Assembly (NCBI RefSeq): GCF_040115645.1
Contig: NC_089543.1
Location: 186,001 to 250,000, forward strand
Source of the DNA: Euwallacea fornicatus
Lineage: Eukaryota > Arthropoda > Insecta > Coleoptera > Curculionidae
Length of the DNA: 64,000 nt
Direction: 5' to 3'
Below the pieces are notes generated by a model that was given only the letters and a program-made list of their open reading frames with translations, was not told the DNA's origin and searched no databases. Position numbers and translations under genes: made by a program. Below, in pieces: positions 1 through 12,380 of this stretch; position 1 is the first letter of the stretch; every line of letters starts with the position of its first letter.

Positions 1-893
1 ATTTAGAATGTTTTAATAGGTCAAATGTAAATTATTTAAAGAGCACTTATAATTTAGCAGAGCAAAAAGTTAACCGGATTGAATCGCTGGACATTATGTG
101 GCCTGCATGCAAAAAGCATTTCAAATCCATTTGGACCGGAAAATTCGTTCAGAAATTTAATTAAAAATCTTCGTACCAAATACTTTCGGTTGAGTAACAC
201 AATTAATACTGAATTCTACGTCGACTTTGTGATGGTTCCGGTCTTTTTGAGCCTCTGGCACATACCTGACAACTTTTATTCAGCACAAACTCACATAACA
301 AGCCACGATGAAGATTGGCACTTAAAACTGTTACGTGTTTAAAAACTTTTATAAATTAGTTGGGAATTGGAACACCAAGAAAAGAATCCAAAAACATGGG
401 TATTCTACGGAAGGCTATTATTTTGATCCTGGAATACGTTTCGGTGCCTACACCATACACTACATATGTATGTACATATATTTGTAAGCCAAATCTATTG
501 GCAAACAAATCCAATAGTAGTTAATTATATATTACTATAATTAATTGTACAACATATTAATCAATAAGAGATGCTATTGGTAACTTTGTTTATAATCAGA
601 GTTAAAAAATTAGATCATCAAAAGTCCTGGCTAGAGATCACTTACTATTGGTACGATATCCAAATTTTAATTGTGTGTACCTAACCTCCATCGTACAAAA
701 GTTTAATGTAAATATAACTCTCAATTACTGGAAATAATGAACTCCTCATTACGAATGATCTTAAAAAAAATCTCACAGTAGACGATGAATCATAAACGTA
801 GAAAATGGATTAAACAATTTGCTATTTACCATCAAACATCCGATATTTATAAAAACTTATGAAAACACTATTTTTCATCATACTATTGATATA
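1..893. other. AT-rich intergenic DNA
   Basis: No coding region, repeat or RNA gene is recognisable. The short open frames here have no conserved motif and no splice context. Confidence 0.5.
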
Positions 894-1608
894 TAGAGTG
901 TCCGGAAATAACTTTGTAATATTTTGGGAGGCGATTCTTGAAATCAGAATAATAAAAAAACTCTTATAAAGGACCCCAAAAAGTACCACTTAAAGAAGCT
1001 AGAACTCTTCAAGGAAAAACTCCAAACATGGGTTTTTCACAATATTTTCTAAACGAATTCTCATCATTATTCATTCATCATTTATTTTCATTTTCAATAT
1101 TAAGAATATTAGTCTTGTTAATGCTGGTTAATAAAAAAATATTTCTATTACAAGGATGCCCAGTGAGTTTATTAAGATGCATTTGTGCATGTAATTGTGG
1201 ATGGGTTTATAAAAAACTCATCTTTCTGAAAATGGTCTATCTTTGCAGAGTGCAATAAGAACACATTTTTTGTTTAAAAATATTTGCGATTCAGTAATTC
1301 GATTTCTAAAATTCAGACATGTCGCAAGCAAAAAAGTTAGGGCGATATTATCGTAAGAGACCCCACATATGCGACGTCACTGACTAAATTCTGCAATTAT
1401 TAATATTAAAATATATCGGATATTATAATTTTAGTGCAAAGCTGTTCTAAAAAGTTGCGAAAAAAACATCTTAAAAGTTCTTCCTTTAAGAGGTTTCAGT
1501 CCCTTTAAGAAGCAATTTTTGGAGTATGTATATAAAAACTTGTTTTATTATTTTAATTTCTAGAATCACGTTCCAAAATATTTAAACGTTATTTTCAGAT
1601 ACCTTATA
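894..1608. repeat. Inverted-repeat (foldback-type) MITE, about 715 bp
   Basis: The left end (AGTGTCCGGAAATAAC, continuing GATTCTTGAAATCAGAATAA) is matched in inverted orientation by the right end (from about 1608 back to 1440; revcomp GATTCTAGAAATTAAAATAA). Both arms also share an AAAGGGAC/AAGGACC-like core. There is no transposase. It is the leftmost member of a chain of adjoining TA-flanked elements (1613-1703, 1711-2998, 3008 onward). Boundaries are good to a few bases. Confidence 0.6.
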
Positions 1609-1612
1609 TATA

Positions 1613-1703
1613 CAGGGTTGCTCATTAGTGCGTCAAAGTGCGATATCTCAGTAAATATAAGTTTTGGAAGGAAATTTGTTTTTTTTGCAATTTTGCAACC
1701 CTG
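1613..1703. repeat. Miniature inverted-repeat element, 91 bp
   Basis: The terminal sequence CAGGGTTGC at 1613 is repeated inverted as GCAACCCTG ending at 1703, and both ends are flanked by TA inside ATATATA runs. The interior is too short for coding. The TA flanks and CAGGG ends resemble those of the DD41D elements elsewhere in this window, so it may have been mobilised by that transposase (inference). Confidence 0.6.
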
Positions 1704-1710
1704 TATATAT

Positions 1711-2998
1711 ATACACCAGATCTACTGTTATTAAATGAGCGCTATTTTGTGAAAATGAAACACCAATTTTAACAAGAAAAGAAAAAAAATATATTCAAAA
1801 TATTGACCATTGCTCTCTACACATTTTGACCACCTTTTTGGCAATTTATGTATACCACGCCAATAGAAATGTACCTTTTTGGCATCAAACCAATTAGACA
1901 CCCAATTTTCTACTTCTTCGTAGGAATCGAAGTTCTGCTCAGCCAATGCGTGTCCCATCGATGAAAACAAATGGTAGTCCCAAGAAGCCAAGTCTAGTGA
2001 ATACGGCGGATGGCGTAGCAACTCCCAGCCAAGTGTTTTGATGGTATCCTGAACCGGCGTTGCTTTGTGTGCAGGTGCGTTATCATGGAGCAAAATTACC
2101 TTCCCGTGTCTTCTGGTCCATTCTGATCGTTTTTCGATCAATGCATTGTTTAAATTAATCAATTGTTGTCGATAGCGAACAGTATTAACGGTTTCACCAG
2201 GTTTTAAAAGCTCGTGGTGTACCACACCTTTCTGATCCCACCAAACACACAGCATTGCCTTGTTGCCGAATCGATCAGGTTTTGCAGTCGATGTTGATGG
2301 TTGTCCCGAATCGACCCATGACTTTTTCCGTTTAGGATTTTGAAAATAAATCCATTTTTCATCTCCAGTAACAATTCGATGTAAAATTGATTTTCTTTCG
2401 TGCCTTTGAATCAAAATTTCACAGGCGTTTTTTCGGTTCTCCACCTGTCTTTCCTTCAAATCATGCGACACCCATTTTCCACACTTGTGGATCTTTCCCA
2501 TAGCTTTTTAACGATCAGAAATTGTTCGTTGTGCAGCATTTAGCATTTCTGCCATTTGCTTTTGACTTGAAGTGTCATCTTCATCCAATATTGATTGCAG
2601 TTCGGCGTCTTCAAACTTTTTTGGTGGTCTGCCACGTTCTTTATTTTGCACATTAAAATTGTTATTTCTGAATCGTTGAAACCATCTTTTGCAGGTTGCT
2701 TCTGATAAAGCATAATCACCATATGCCTCGACAAGCATTCGATACGACTCTACAGCACTTTTCTTCAAATGAAAGCAAAAAATTTATGCTTTCCGCAAAT
2801 CATCATTTTGTGGTACAAAATTCGACATTTTTGGCACAGTGAAATAATATATTGTTATTTGCTCAAGGCCTGGATTTTTACTAAATATGTTTGTCAGTTT
2901 GCATATCAACCAAGCAAACAAAAAAAAAGGTTTGTTTATAACAAATGCCCTATATCGAGACATTTATATTCTGACGCTCACTTCATTCTGGTACACCT
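1711..2998 (-). mobile_element. mariner transposon, decayed, about 1.29 kb
   Basis: The element is bounded by imperfect inverted ends: TACACCAGATCTACTG on the left, and AGGTGTACCAGAATGAAG as the reverse complement of the right end. Each lies in a TATATA tract that would supply the TA target duplication. It holds a minus-strand mariner transposase reading frame over most of its length. The end similarity to the mariner at 18156-19440 (TTAGGTGTATACC) suggests a related subfamily. It sits directly between two CAGGG-ended repeats. Confidence 0.8.
1731..2828 (-). pseudogene. mariner (D34D) transposase pseudogene
   Basis: Read in one frame from ATG at 2828 this is a full-length mariner transposase. 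An N-terminal helix-turn-helix region contains KRWFQRFRNNNF. A WVSHDL box (family WVPHEL) is followed by the first catalytic Asp in TGDEKWIYF, the second in LLHDNAPAH, and the third in DYHLF after SLDLASW. The second and third Asp are separated by 34 residues, which defines mariner. Two in-frame TAA codons disrupt it: one about 15 codons after the start, between RKA and IFCF, and one at 2508-2510 just before KAMGKIHK, where relatives have Leu. Both fit TTA-to-TAA single changes. The YSPDLAPSD box has become YSLDLASWD. The normal C-terminal YFEY is present but its stop is lost and the frame runs on about 19 residues. It is dead but has kept frame throughout. Confidence 0.9.
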
Positions 2999-3007
2999 AT
3001 ATATATA

Positions 3008-3350
3008 CAGGGTGTCCTCGAATTACGTGGCCAAAATAATACCGCAGATTGTTTGAGTGAAAATAAGTCGATTTAACTAAACTTCCCTCAGTCCAAAAGT
3101 TGATAATTATGGAGCTACAGGGTGTTAAAGTTGAAAAAAAAAAATCACATTTTCTTTAATATCTTTCGATTTCTTTGAGTTAATTTCACGAAATTTCATA
3201 TTTGAGGGTGTTTTAGGATACGAAATTCAAATTTATTAACGATTTAGTTGTTTCTTCTAGGGGGCGCCACAAGCGACCATTAGGACACATTTAAATCTCT
3301 GTAACTTTTTCGTGCCACGGTGTATATTATTTTGGTATTTAAAAACCTTT
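3008..3350. repeat. CAGGGTGTCC-ended repeat, copy 1 (one arm)
   Basis: It begins CAGGGTGTCCTCGAATTACG after a TA. Internal blocks, including TTTAATATCTTTCGAT and GGGCGCCACAAGCGA, recur at 63050-63175, and its first 70 bases resemble 17760-17830 (ACCGCAGATTGTTTG / TTCCGCAGATTATTG). It is therefore a dispersed noncoding family. The right boundary of this copy is not clear and its second arm was not found. Confidence 0.55.
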
Positions 3351-4483
3351 TTCCCTACCTTTTATACTTAGAAAAGGTATACTTTATTGACGTCGCTAGA
3401 AGCAACGGTTTTGGAGAAAAAAGCATCTAAGCCTGATGATGCATGCAAATTACCTTAAAATTATTTTCCGTTAAAAAAAATTAAGTTTTTTAAAAATAAT
3501 TATTAGTAAAGGTATAACAATAAGTTTTCAAAATTAGATATTATTAAATAGAAAACAAAAATAATAATTAACAAAGAAACAACAACAAGCGAGAATAACA
3601 CTTACTAATTAATTAAATTAACTTATGTAAATTACAGGAACAAGAAGCGAAACTGACAAGAAAAACTGAGGGCTAAATAAAAAAACTGACATTTGAGAAA
3701 CAAATTCATATATTTTTTCCTGTTTCTGAAATTTCAAATCAATTGTTTATTTTTATATATAATATCTAGATAATATGGAGAAATACTATAAAATTTAAAT
3801 TTTACGCTAAGGGTAACAAAAAAATATATACTGATAACTAAAATTTAGGAAACAATTTCTGCATTTTTTTATTTTTCTTCAGATTCTATAAATATGTCAT
3901 ATGGCAGATCCCAATTTTTAACTGTTTTCTATATATAGACATTCCAAACCATTCCAAAAATTTAAAATGAGTGTCTTGAAAACGATTTTGGTTCAAGAAA
4001 AATAGTTTTACGTTACGTTTTGAATTTTTCTAGACCTGTTGAAAATTTGTTAAAATTAACATGTGACAAATTATACTTATCAATTCTCTCTGAAAAATGA
4101 AGCATTTAAAGCAACGTAAAAACAGTTTCGCTCGTGCTCGAACTAAAAAGTTTGGAAATGCAAAAATGCTAATGTTCCTTAATGTCCAATTTGGTTTAAA
4201 TTCTTTTCCCACAATTTTACGACTCATTTTTTATGAACATATCCTTAGACTTGAAATATGTTTGCCTGCTTTTTAACTTATTTATGCAGAAAATTGGTAT
4301 TGGAACACGGCCCAAAGTATTCCCTCCCATATTGAACCTCGTTGAGGTAAGGTTTAGTTTTATATGCACAAGAGGGCTCAGCAATGACTTTGAAAGTTCC
4401 CCAAACATAAAAACTCAATTTTACTGTTCCAAAGAATTTTATGTAAGAAATTGTGAACCCTTTTGCTTTTTCAGTTTTCAGCC
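3351..4483. other. Intergenic, no gene seen
   Basis: AT-rich sequence with runs of A and T and short open frames only. Nothing in it resembles a known domain, and the frames at 4233-4595 overlap on both strands without codon or splice signals. Confidence 0.4.
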
Positions 4484-5519
4484 TGGGAATGTCAAAAGTA
4501 ACGGAATAAAGTGCATCAACAGATTCCTGCAATTCAAAATATTAAGATCCATTGCAATTCTTGTATTCAGAAAGTTAATATTAACAATAATATAAGGCGT
4601 TAAAGTTTAAATTTTATTTTTTATTTTATTTCATATATTCGCAGTCTTTTGATTTGTGGCACTGAAATTTGATATCTGGGAGTTTTTCGACGTGGCGAAT
4701 AAGCTGGTGCTGTCAATTTTATTGCAGCTAATAGAGGACGCTACTAGAAACCGTCTTGGCTAGTTAAAAGGACTCAAATTTTTTCTACGCATTTCCACTA
4801 GTCTTATTAATAAATAATATTATTCCGTTTAATATTTTAGATAAAAAAAGGTATGCTTGTTGGTAATCTTAACGCTTGATCGTTTTCGAGATATTTGTAT
4901 AATGTACAATACTTACAGCACAGAAATACTTCAATTTTGAGTTTGAAACCTACCACTTTGTCATTAACAAAACGGTATTCAGTTTAAATATGGCGCCCGT
5001 GTAAACAAAACAAAAGCTTACTTCGTTTGACTTCGCTAACTCTCGATTCCATTGGAAAATGCCACATACGAACATTCATGAGATATTAAACTCGCAAATA
5101 TCGCAAAAACGGTCAAGTCTTGAGGCTACTAACATGTATACTTTTTTTAAATTAGAATGTTAAATAGAATAATATTTTTTATTATTAGGGCTACTCGAGT
5201 TGCGTAGGAAAAAAAAATAGCTTTTTAGCTAGGCAACACAGTTTGAAGTGGCGCCCCCTGGTAGCTACAAAAAGCTACAAAAAAAGACAGCACTAGTTTA
5301 TTTTTCACTTTCCAAAAACCTCCGGATGCTAAATTTCAGTATCATATGTCGAAAAACTGTGACGATATGAAACAAAATCAAAAATAAAATTTCAACTTGA
5401 TCATCCTGTATCTCTGTTAATATTAACTTTCCGAATCTATCATTTGTGCCAGATCTTAATATTTCAATTGCAGGAATCTGCCGTTGCTCTTTGTCCCATT
5501 ACTTTTGAGACACCCTATA
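4484..5519. repeat. Foldback element with arms of about 420 bp
   Basis: The left arm (4484 to about 4900) and right arm (about 5100 to 5519) are imperfect inverted copies over nearly their whole length. Examples are CAGATTCCTGCAATT at about 4520, matched by revcomp of 5470-5484, and GTTAATATTAACA at 4575, matched by revcomp of about 5415-5427. The right terminus read outward-in is ATAGGGTGTCTCAAAAGTAA; the left is TGGGAATGTCAAAAGTAA. Only about 200 bp lies between the arms. No transposase motif was found. A transcript could fold into a long hairpin. Confidence 0.7.
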
Positions 5520-8500
5520 TAATAGGCGATTTTGCTCGACGCTTCAAACAGGACATGTATCTCATATATTCGAAGTAACTTAAGACCTTATTTGTCCCAA
5601 ATGTATTTCCATCTATTTTAAGGGCCCGACAGTTTATTTAGTTTATCGCCCTGGAATAATGTGTTTATGTAGTTCCTCCACGTCTTTATTGGATATTCTC
5701 TATATACCTCAGTTTCGATTCTCCATCAATCGTCCAGTGGCTTCCTTTTACGCCTCGCGGAAACTATCTCCGCCTTTTTAATTCAACTCCTACGGAAATG
5801 ACGCGTATTTATTAGAATAAGTTCCTACAATTCGTGTCATAATTAAACAAATAGAGATGTGTGAAAATAACTTTAGCCACACGTTAATTCCATCACTCAG
5901 AAGATTAATTGAGCTCGCAAAGAAATATTTTGATTACACTGAGCATTGGTGTTGTGGCGGCAGCCAATTGATTAATACCTCGGGTGCTGGTAAATGTAAT
6001 CTTTATTTGATTTACTATTTGTGTATTGATTATAAATTTAACAAGCACTTAATTTAGTTGAAGTGTTTTTTGAAGAGCTGTTTTAGACGTCCTTAAATCC
6101 GCAATAGTAATTTCTAGGAAATTTAAAGTTTTTATTTGCTTTACTCCCGTTTGTTTCGGCAGATATTTAAATCGCTAAAAATGTCGTAAAAGTCCTTCAA
6201 TGCCCCTCTCATCAACAAGTACCCAAATAGGTAACAAGCGAACATGGCACTACCTTTGATTTCAGTTGAAAGCTTCCCCACACAAGCTAACCACTAATAA
6301 CTTTTCGGGAGGTTTCAGCATTGCTTCGTTTAGGTTTTTTCAAAAGCACTAAAACACTTTAACAAGTGAAAGCCAGTCCAGCACTGATTCGTGTCCATCC
6401 GGCGATTTTCTTCATAAAACATGTTCCCGGCATTTATTTACAGTCTCTCTCCATGACCGAAAAGACTTTTATTGAAAGTCAGGAATGTTAAATTGGCGCG
6501 TGGAGTGTTGCGGCAGACCTTCCGACACTTCATGTTATTTTCTGACTCTGTGACAGGCATCACTGAAACTAACTGGAAAACTCTCTGGATATTCGCGATT
6601 TCCCTGTGTCAGAGAAAGACGGAAAACGGCATTTGCCTTGCGCGGGTTTCTACCGCGGATTATGAACTCAGTTCAAACTTTATAAAAGTTCAGTTAATGG
6701 ATTTTTGTTAAAAATTTGGCCCGCACAGCAGTTAAATATGCCGTAAAGTGTAAACATTGCGTTACCTGTTTTATTTGTCTTTTATTGCTTCGCCCTGCCT
6801 CAAGCTGTTGACCTAAAAACACTAAATTGAAATAAACATATCGACCGGTAGTAGAGTATACTTCTTTTGTTGCCGCAGTTATAGTGTGGTGAAAAATGGT
6901 GTGTTATGACTGCTGGACGCACTTAGCCGGGTAAAAGCTTCCTATAATGGTAATAACCTTAAAAGGTTAAGGAAAAATTGGCCATTAGAACTCCAGTAAA
7001 AAATTTGATTCAACTTCTTTCCAAAGAAAGTTACCAGTTATTCACCTGTTACGACTTAATAATCTCTTCTTAGCTATAGTCTCTCTAGAAATTATCTGAA
7101 ATTTTATATTTTTTCAAATTTTAACGTGCCGTGCGGTTCTAAATTGCCCTCTCTGTTAACTTTCTAAAAAATTATTAGTTTTTAAAAACTCAAAAGCGGC
7201 ATTAAATAGGACAAAAAATATTATCTTTTGATCTTTATTTATTGTATTAGATGTTCCATCCGTCACCGGTAATGTAAAAATGGCTGATTAAAAAAAAAAT
7301 GAGACATGGGCCAAGTAACACCTCAAATAAAGGTCTTTTGGAATTCTAGTTGGAATCTCATAAGTTTTATTCACGTCACGAAACGCATTGATTGAGATTC
7401 GTCTTACGCAAAGTGACAAGTCATACAAATTTAACGTGCTAAAAAAGAATAAAGATATATTTCAATGGCTAAACTTAGCTCTAGTTTTTGTACGGTTATC
7501 GCTCAATTTGTTGATATTTTTTGTTTAATTTCGTGTTTTAAACCGTCGTTTTGTTTGTTCAGCAACTTTAACGGTAAAAATTTGTTTTTTAAGAACTGAA
7601 ATAGCGCTCCTGGTTAATTATTATCGGTGTTACTATTATTGTTAATATAATGCCCAAGTTCTTAACCAGTTGATGTAAGGAGCTTGTAGCGTGTCTTATC
7701 AACTGTTTTGAAAGATAATTGAAAAATAACGGATCTTTGTTGCCACTGAATTCGGCTGGAGAGATAAATTGAATTTTAATATTTTGAAATTGAGTATTAA
7801 AAATTCTTGTTTTATTTAGCATTTTTCAAATATTTTTCCTTCCATTTCCTTATTCCTGCTGTATATTACCTTCGAAAAGATGTAGAATTATTGCTGGTAT
7901 GAAGCCTGTGACCTATGTAAAAAGTTACGTGATTTGAACCATAAAATGAATGATACTTTGTGGTTCAAAATCTATAGATTAGTTTTTAAGAAAAAATGCT
8001 CTCAATTTGGTTAAAAAGACAATACAAACTCAGTTAAATAGTAGGTAAGCAAGGAAAAAACTTATTTGTTGAAAAGAAATTAGTTTGATTTTGGGCTCAC
8101 AAACAATCTTTAGTTAAAAAAAATTACCGAGTTTATATTGCATTTTTTACAAAATGTATAGATGTTTTTCTCGAAAATATATTAATAAGTTTTTAATCCC
8201 ATTACATCATTGAATGTAGTTTTCAATTAACTTTAATTTGAAGTATCTGTTGACCCTTGTTTCAATTTTTAAAAATCGGCCATTTTGTGCTACTGGTGAT
8301 CTTAATAATTTTCAAAAAAATAAACAAATATTAAACATTAAATTGTTGAAAAATAATAGTTTGTTAACACATTGGCTACCAACTACGTGATAACTCATAA
8401 ACATACTTCTTACTCAGGACGCTGACTACGACTTAGACAACTCGTAGTTGTCCGCTTGGTCATTATTAAGTTACTACGAGCATATTCTCAAATTGCAGTG

Positions 8501-8686
8501 TAAATATGAATATTTGGTGTCTGGGAAAATGGAAATAAATCAACTGTGATGTGTTTGAACAAAACATTTATTCATAAACAAACATATGATTCTAAAAAAA
8601 TACTAAAAATAATGAAAGTTTTAGTTAAATTGTCAGAAACTAAAAATCTTATTTTTATCTAGTGGTTATGATATGTTTTGGTAATA
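5520..8686. other. Intergenic, no gene seen (3.2 kb)
   Basis: No open frame longer than about 80 codons, no transposase motif and no RNA gene could be recognised. A segment near 7290-7440 reads like unannotated repeat sequence, but no second copy was found in the window. Confidence 0.4.
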
Positions 8687-9269
8687 CAGTGGAGTTCGGT
8701 TATAACGGACCTTCAAAGGAGTTTAGTTTTAGCCCCTTATTATTGGAAGTCCGTTACAGACGAATATCAATTTAAAATAAATATGAATATAGAAACTTTA
8801 TTTAATATTTAGGAACAAAATATAAATTTTTAACTAAAAACATAATACTAAGGTGATGACGTAGAGTGACAGAGCCATTTTGTGATGAAGCCTTGTCAAA
8901 TGAGGTTATTACTACCGTCGCTGCTAAATAGCCAAGTGTCGGGGAATACTGAGGCTCTTACTAGTATAAGAGAAGAACGAGAAGGGGAAAGGAATGTACA
9001 GTTGAAATATGGAAGGGCAGAGCTGTAGTAAGGTAATGCTAAATTCATTGGTCTGTTCTTCCATATATTTTTAATAACTATCCATCTATTAAATATAGAG
9101 AATATTCGGTGTGTTATTCTGACATGTATATTTTTGAGACATATATGATTATTTAAAAAATCTGTTAAATCAAAAAAATTTTGGATTTAAATTGAAGTAG
9201 GCACGAACCAGACCATGTTATATATAGGATGTCTATTATAACAGGTTGCGTCATAACCGGACTCTACTG
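8687..9269. mobile_element. pogo/Tigger-type MITE, 583 bp
   Basis: The element starts CAGTGGAGTTCGGTTATAAC after TA and ends with the inverted form (revcomp CAGTAGAGTCCGGTTATGAC) before TA. These are typical pogo/Tigger ends (CAGTNGARNYC, TA target). The interior has no long open frame or DDE motif, so this is a non-autonomous copy. The two ends differ at a few positions, indicating moderate age. Confidence 0.75.
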
Positions 9270-9617
9270 TATTAATAATTAATAATTAAATCGATAATTT
9301 AATCGAATCGTGTTTTTTGAGCGGGTTTCGAAAACTTGGTGTATAGTCAGAGTGTTAAAAACCTCCCAGAGGAGAGTGAAGGTTAGAACTGCACGGTATT
9401 TCTTTGCTGTAACATTCTACAACACAAGGAAACAAGAAAAAACCTGTACGGACTTCTATACAAAACCAACAAAGAATAGACTTTGTCAATATTTTCGAAA
9501 AGATAATTTCAGTAAAGTTTTTGTATCTAACAAATGTTGTTTCCAGCTTGGTGCAAATTACTTAATAATCTTATGAAGAGAAAATGTTGATGTTCAAATT
9601 TGGAAATTTCCCACTAA

Positions 9618-9990
9618 AATAATGTTTCAGGGAGCCATATCTTAGTGTGGTGCTACATCTCTCTAAGTATTTAATAGTAGCGTTAATAGCGCACAGTATT
9701 CTGACATTCTAAATGGTTTTCATCTTGAAATAGCTTACATTTTATATCTAGAGGAGTTTTAGTAGCATAATGCAAGATGGCATACTTCTGTCCAAACACA
9801 AATTTGGATACAAGAACAGCAATTCACAACAACTGTACGGCCAGTAGTTTCACCAGATCTCAATCCCATCGAAAACATATGGGGTCTAATGAAGATTGAA
9901 GTTGAACGAGGAGCGTCACGAAATAAAGAAGATTTGATTCGGTCAGTTTTATAGATCTGAATTAGCATTATTATGGTGGTGATCTAATTT
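9618..9990 (+). pseudogene. Tc1-like (DD34E) transposase fragment
   Basis: Only the C-terminal half of a Tc1/Tc3-type transposase survives, split between frames. In order one can read VMFQGAIS (family VMVWGCIS), a degraded Q(H)NARWHTSVQTQIW box around the second acidic residue, and VVSPDLNPIENIWGLMK containing the catalytic Glu. There are several frameshifts and stops. No terminal repeat is recognisable. It is an old insertion remnant. Confidence 0.7.
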
Positions 9991-10520
9991 CGGTAGGTAT
10001 TTGGAGGTTTAGTTAAGTGTTTAGGATTAAATGGAGATTGTATAAGTAAATAAAATAAACTATTTGTTTGATATTTTATAATTCATGTAACAAAAGTATA
10101 TATATACATGTTTGTAAATGTATTAATGTAAAATGTATTAACTTCCTATTGTCAGTTTCAGTATAATAAATGTACACACGTCAATCGACAAACTTGAATC
10201 GACTTTAGCCCATCTCTAGTGACCGGATTTCGATTACTATAAATCTCAAAGGAAGGCTTTGTGAAAGCGCTGATTTTGTCCAATATTTTCAACTCTAACC
10301 CCGACAGATCGGAAGCGTCGGTAAAAACGAATAGTTTATTTTTCAGTGTTTCATCTTATTTGGGGCCTGATTTCAAAGATCTATTAATTTAATTTCTATC
10401 CAGAGACGTAATCGTCGGTATCTCGATCGTCTCTCGGAGTCGTTTTTCAACACCGTGAAAATAAATCAGAATTTGCACCACGCAAATACACTTGCTAATG
10501 TTTTATTGCAACTGCTTATA
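9991..10520. other. Intergenic, no gene seen
   Basis: Short AT-rich interval between two transposon remnants. Nothing coding or structured could be supported. Confidence 0.4.
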
Positions 10521-12380
10521 CAGGGCGGCCCATTTAAAGCAGTCTATCTGTAATGTTTTGAATGGAATTTTTTTCTTCTGAAAACCTCGAAACACGTTAA
10601 TTTTATTTTTAAAGAGGACATTTTTAGATCATAAATTCATGAAAGTAGAGTGATCCCCCTAAACGGGGTGGCAACTCCTTCAAGAACCTTAAACGACTTG
10701 GGGGTAAACTGGCACATCAAATTAGAGATATTTCAATTCTCTTTGAAAGTATGCTGAAATATTCTTCCTCCACCTTTAAATATTGTAAAAACTCGTTTTA
10801 AAACATCGGTGAAATAAGTCGAAAAAAATGACCTAACCTTAATAATAATAAACTCATCAATACTACAAAAAATGATATTTATCATCAAATTCTTAAGGTA
10901 AGGTGAAAGATTTTGTTAACATTGAACGGATAGTTTTGTTTCGATTTTACACTGATCAGAATTGTACCGCGAAATTTGTCGATTCATCCGACGATTCAAA
11001 GCAACATGGTTTACATCATTGCAGAGAGGATTGAAATTATCACTATCGATTTCAAAACAATGAAATGGTCCGAGAAGCTAGAAGAATTTTTAATGGAAAA
11101 CATCCCGGTAAAAATCAGAGTCATCCTTGCGTGACGAATTTAATATCTAAATTCATGGAGACGGGATCCGTCGCTAACAAAAAACATCAAAGGAGATACA
11201 CCCTTACCAACGAGGCTGCAAAGATTGCAATTTTGTGGCACATCTAAATATATATATCATCTAAATGAAGAAAAGTTTATTTCAAGCAATCGAGAGTTAG
11301 AAGGAACATCAGATGTTCCACGTAATAGTATTCGGAGGATTTTGAAAAAGCCTAATTTCGACCCGTATAAGGTGCACGTCATTCATGAACTCAATGAAGA
11401 CGATACAGATCGCCGTATGCAAGGTTGTGAGCTGATGAGTGAAAACATTTTGATCAATCCCAATTTATTATATTTTACATGCTTTTCCGACTAATGCATA
11501 TTTTTTTCTGCATGGTTTCGTCAATAGACATAATTGCAGATATTGGAGGGGGTGAATCTTAGAATTATGAGAGAACAGCATTCATAATACCTAGAAATAT
11601 TTAATGTATGGGTTGGGATTTTGAGAAATCGTATTGTTGGACTTATTTTCTACATGATAACCTGATGGGTGAATCTTACCTCTATGTGCTTCGAGACTTC
11701 ATCTACCCTCACATTGTGGATATTCTTGAAAACGACGATCAGATCCCAAAGAATGGTGTATTTTTTTTAACAGGATGACAATCCGGCACACTATGCAGTT
11801 CCTGTGCATGAGTTTTTGAATCAAGATTTTCCCAAACATTAGATTGGTAGAAGTGGTTTCAGTGAATGGCCCCCAAGATCGCCTGATTTAACTCCATTGA
11901 AATTTTTCTTATAGGATAATTTAAAAACTGTTTTTTATAAAACGAAATCTCCCTTTTTAAGGAAAATCTTCGCTAACGAATATTGATAGAGTTTGGTTAA
12001 ATAACTCCCAAATTGCTACACAATGTTCGGGAAGAGATCCAACAAAGATTTAATTAAAACCATATAATTAACATTTTTTTTTCATTTTGTTTCAACGATG
12101 TTTTAAAACTGGTTTTTACAATATTTAAATGTGAAAAAAAATATTTCAGCATGCCTTCAACGATAATTGAAATACTTTTGATTTGATGTGCCATTTTACC
12201 CTCCGTACCATTTAAGATTCGTGAAGGTGTTGCCACCCCGTTTAGGGGGATGACTCCACACCTACGAATTTATGATCTAAAAATGTTTCCTAAAAATAAA
12301 ATTAGCATGTGTTAGGCTTTTTAGAAGCACAAATTCCATTCACGATATTTCAGGTGGATCCTTTTAAATGGGCCTCCCTA
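10521..12380 (+). mobile_element. DD41D transposon with inverted repeats of about 315 bp
   Basis: The element is bounded by CAGGGCGGCCCATTTAAA at 10521 and the inverted GGGAGGCCCATTTAAA at its right end, near 12380, with TA-rich flanks. The two arms stay alignable for about 315 bp (10521-10835 against 12380-12062), including a GATCATAAATTC block and a CCCCTAAACGGGGTGGCAAC block. This is far longer than the roughly 30 bp ends usual for mariner. A degraded transposase frame lies between the arms. Total length is about 1.86 kb. Confidence 0.85.
11005..12055 (+). pseudogene. DD41D (rosa-like) transposase pseudogene
   Basis: Several frames together give a whole transposase of the DD41D branch of Tc1-mariner. 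The N-terminal helix-turn-helix block reads EARRIFNGKHPGKNQSHP, FMETGSVANKK and TNEAAKIAIL. It is followed by SIRRILKKPNFDPYKV and ELNEDDTDRRMQGCELM, then the first Asp in CFSD followed by FLHGFVNRHNCRYW. The second Asp lies in a QQDDNPAHYAVPVHEFL block, and the third motif is EWPPRSPDLTPL. The interval between the last two acidic positions is 41 residues. The third catalytic Asp is replaced by Lys (TPLKFF). There are multiple frameshifts and stops, so it is inactive. The family assignment rests on motif spacing recalled for rosa-type elements. Confidence 0.8.

Noticed and set aside
4233..4595. 120-codon plus open frame
   Set aside because: Overlaps minus frames of similar size, and its 3' part runs into the foldback arm at 4484; no homology recognised.
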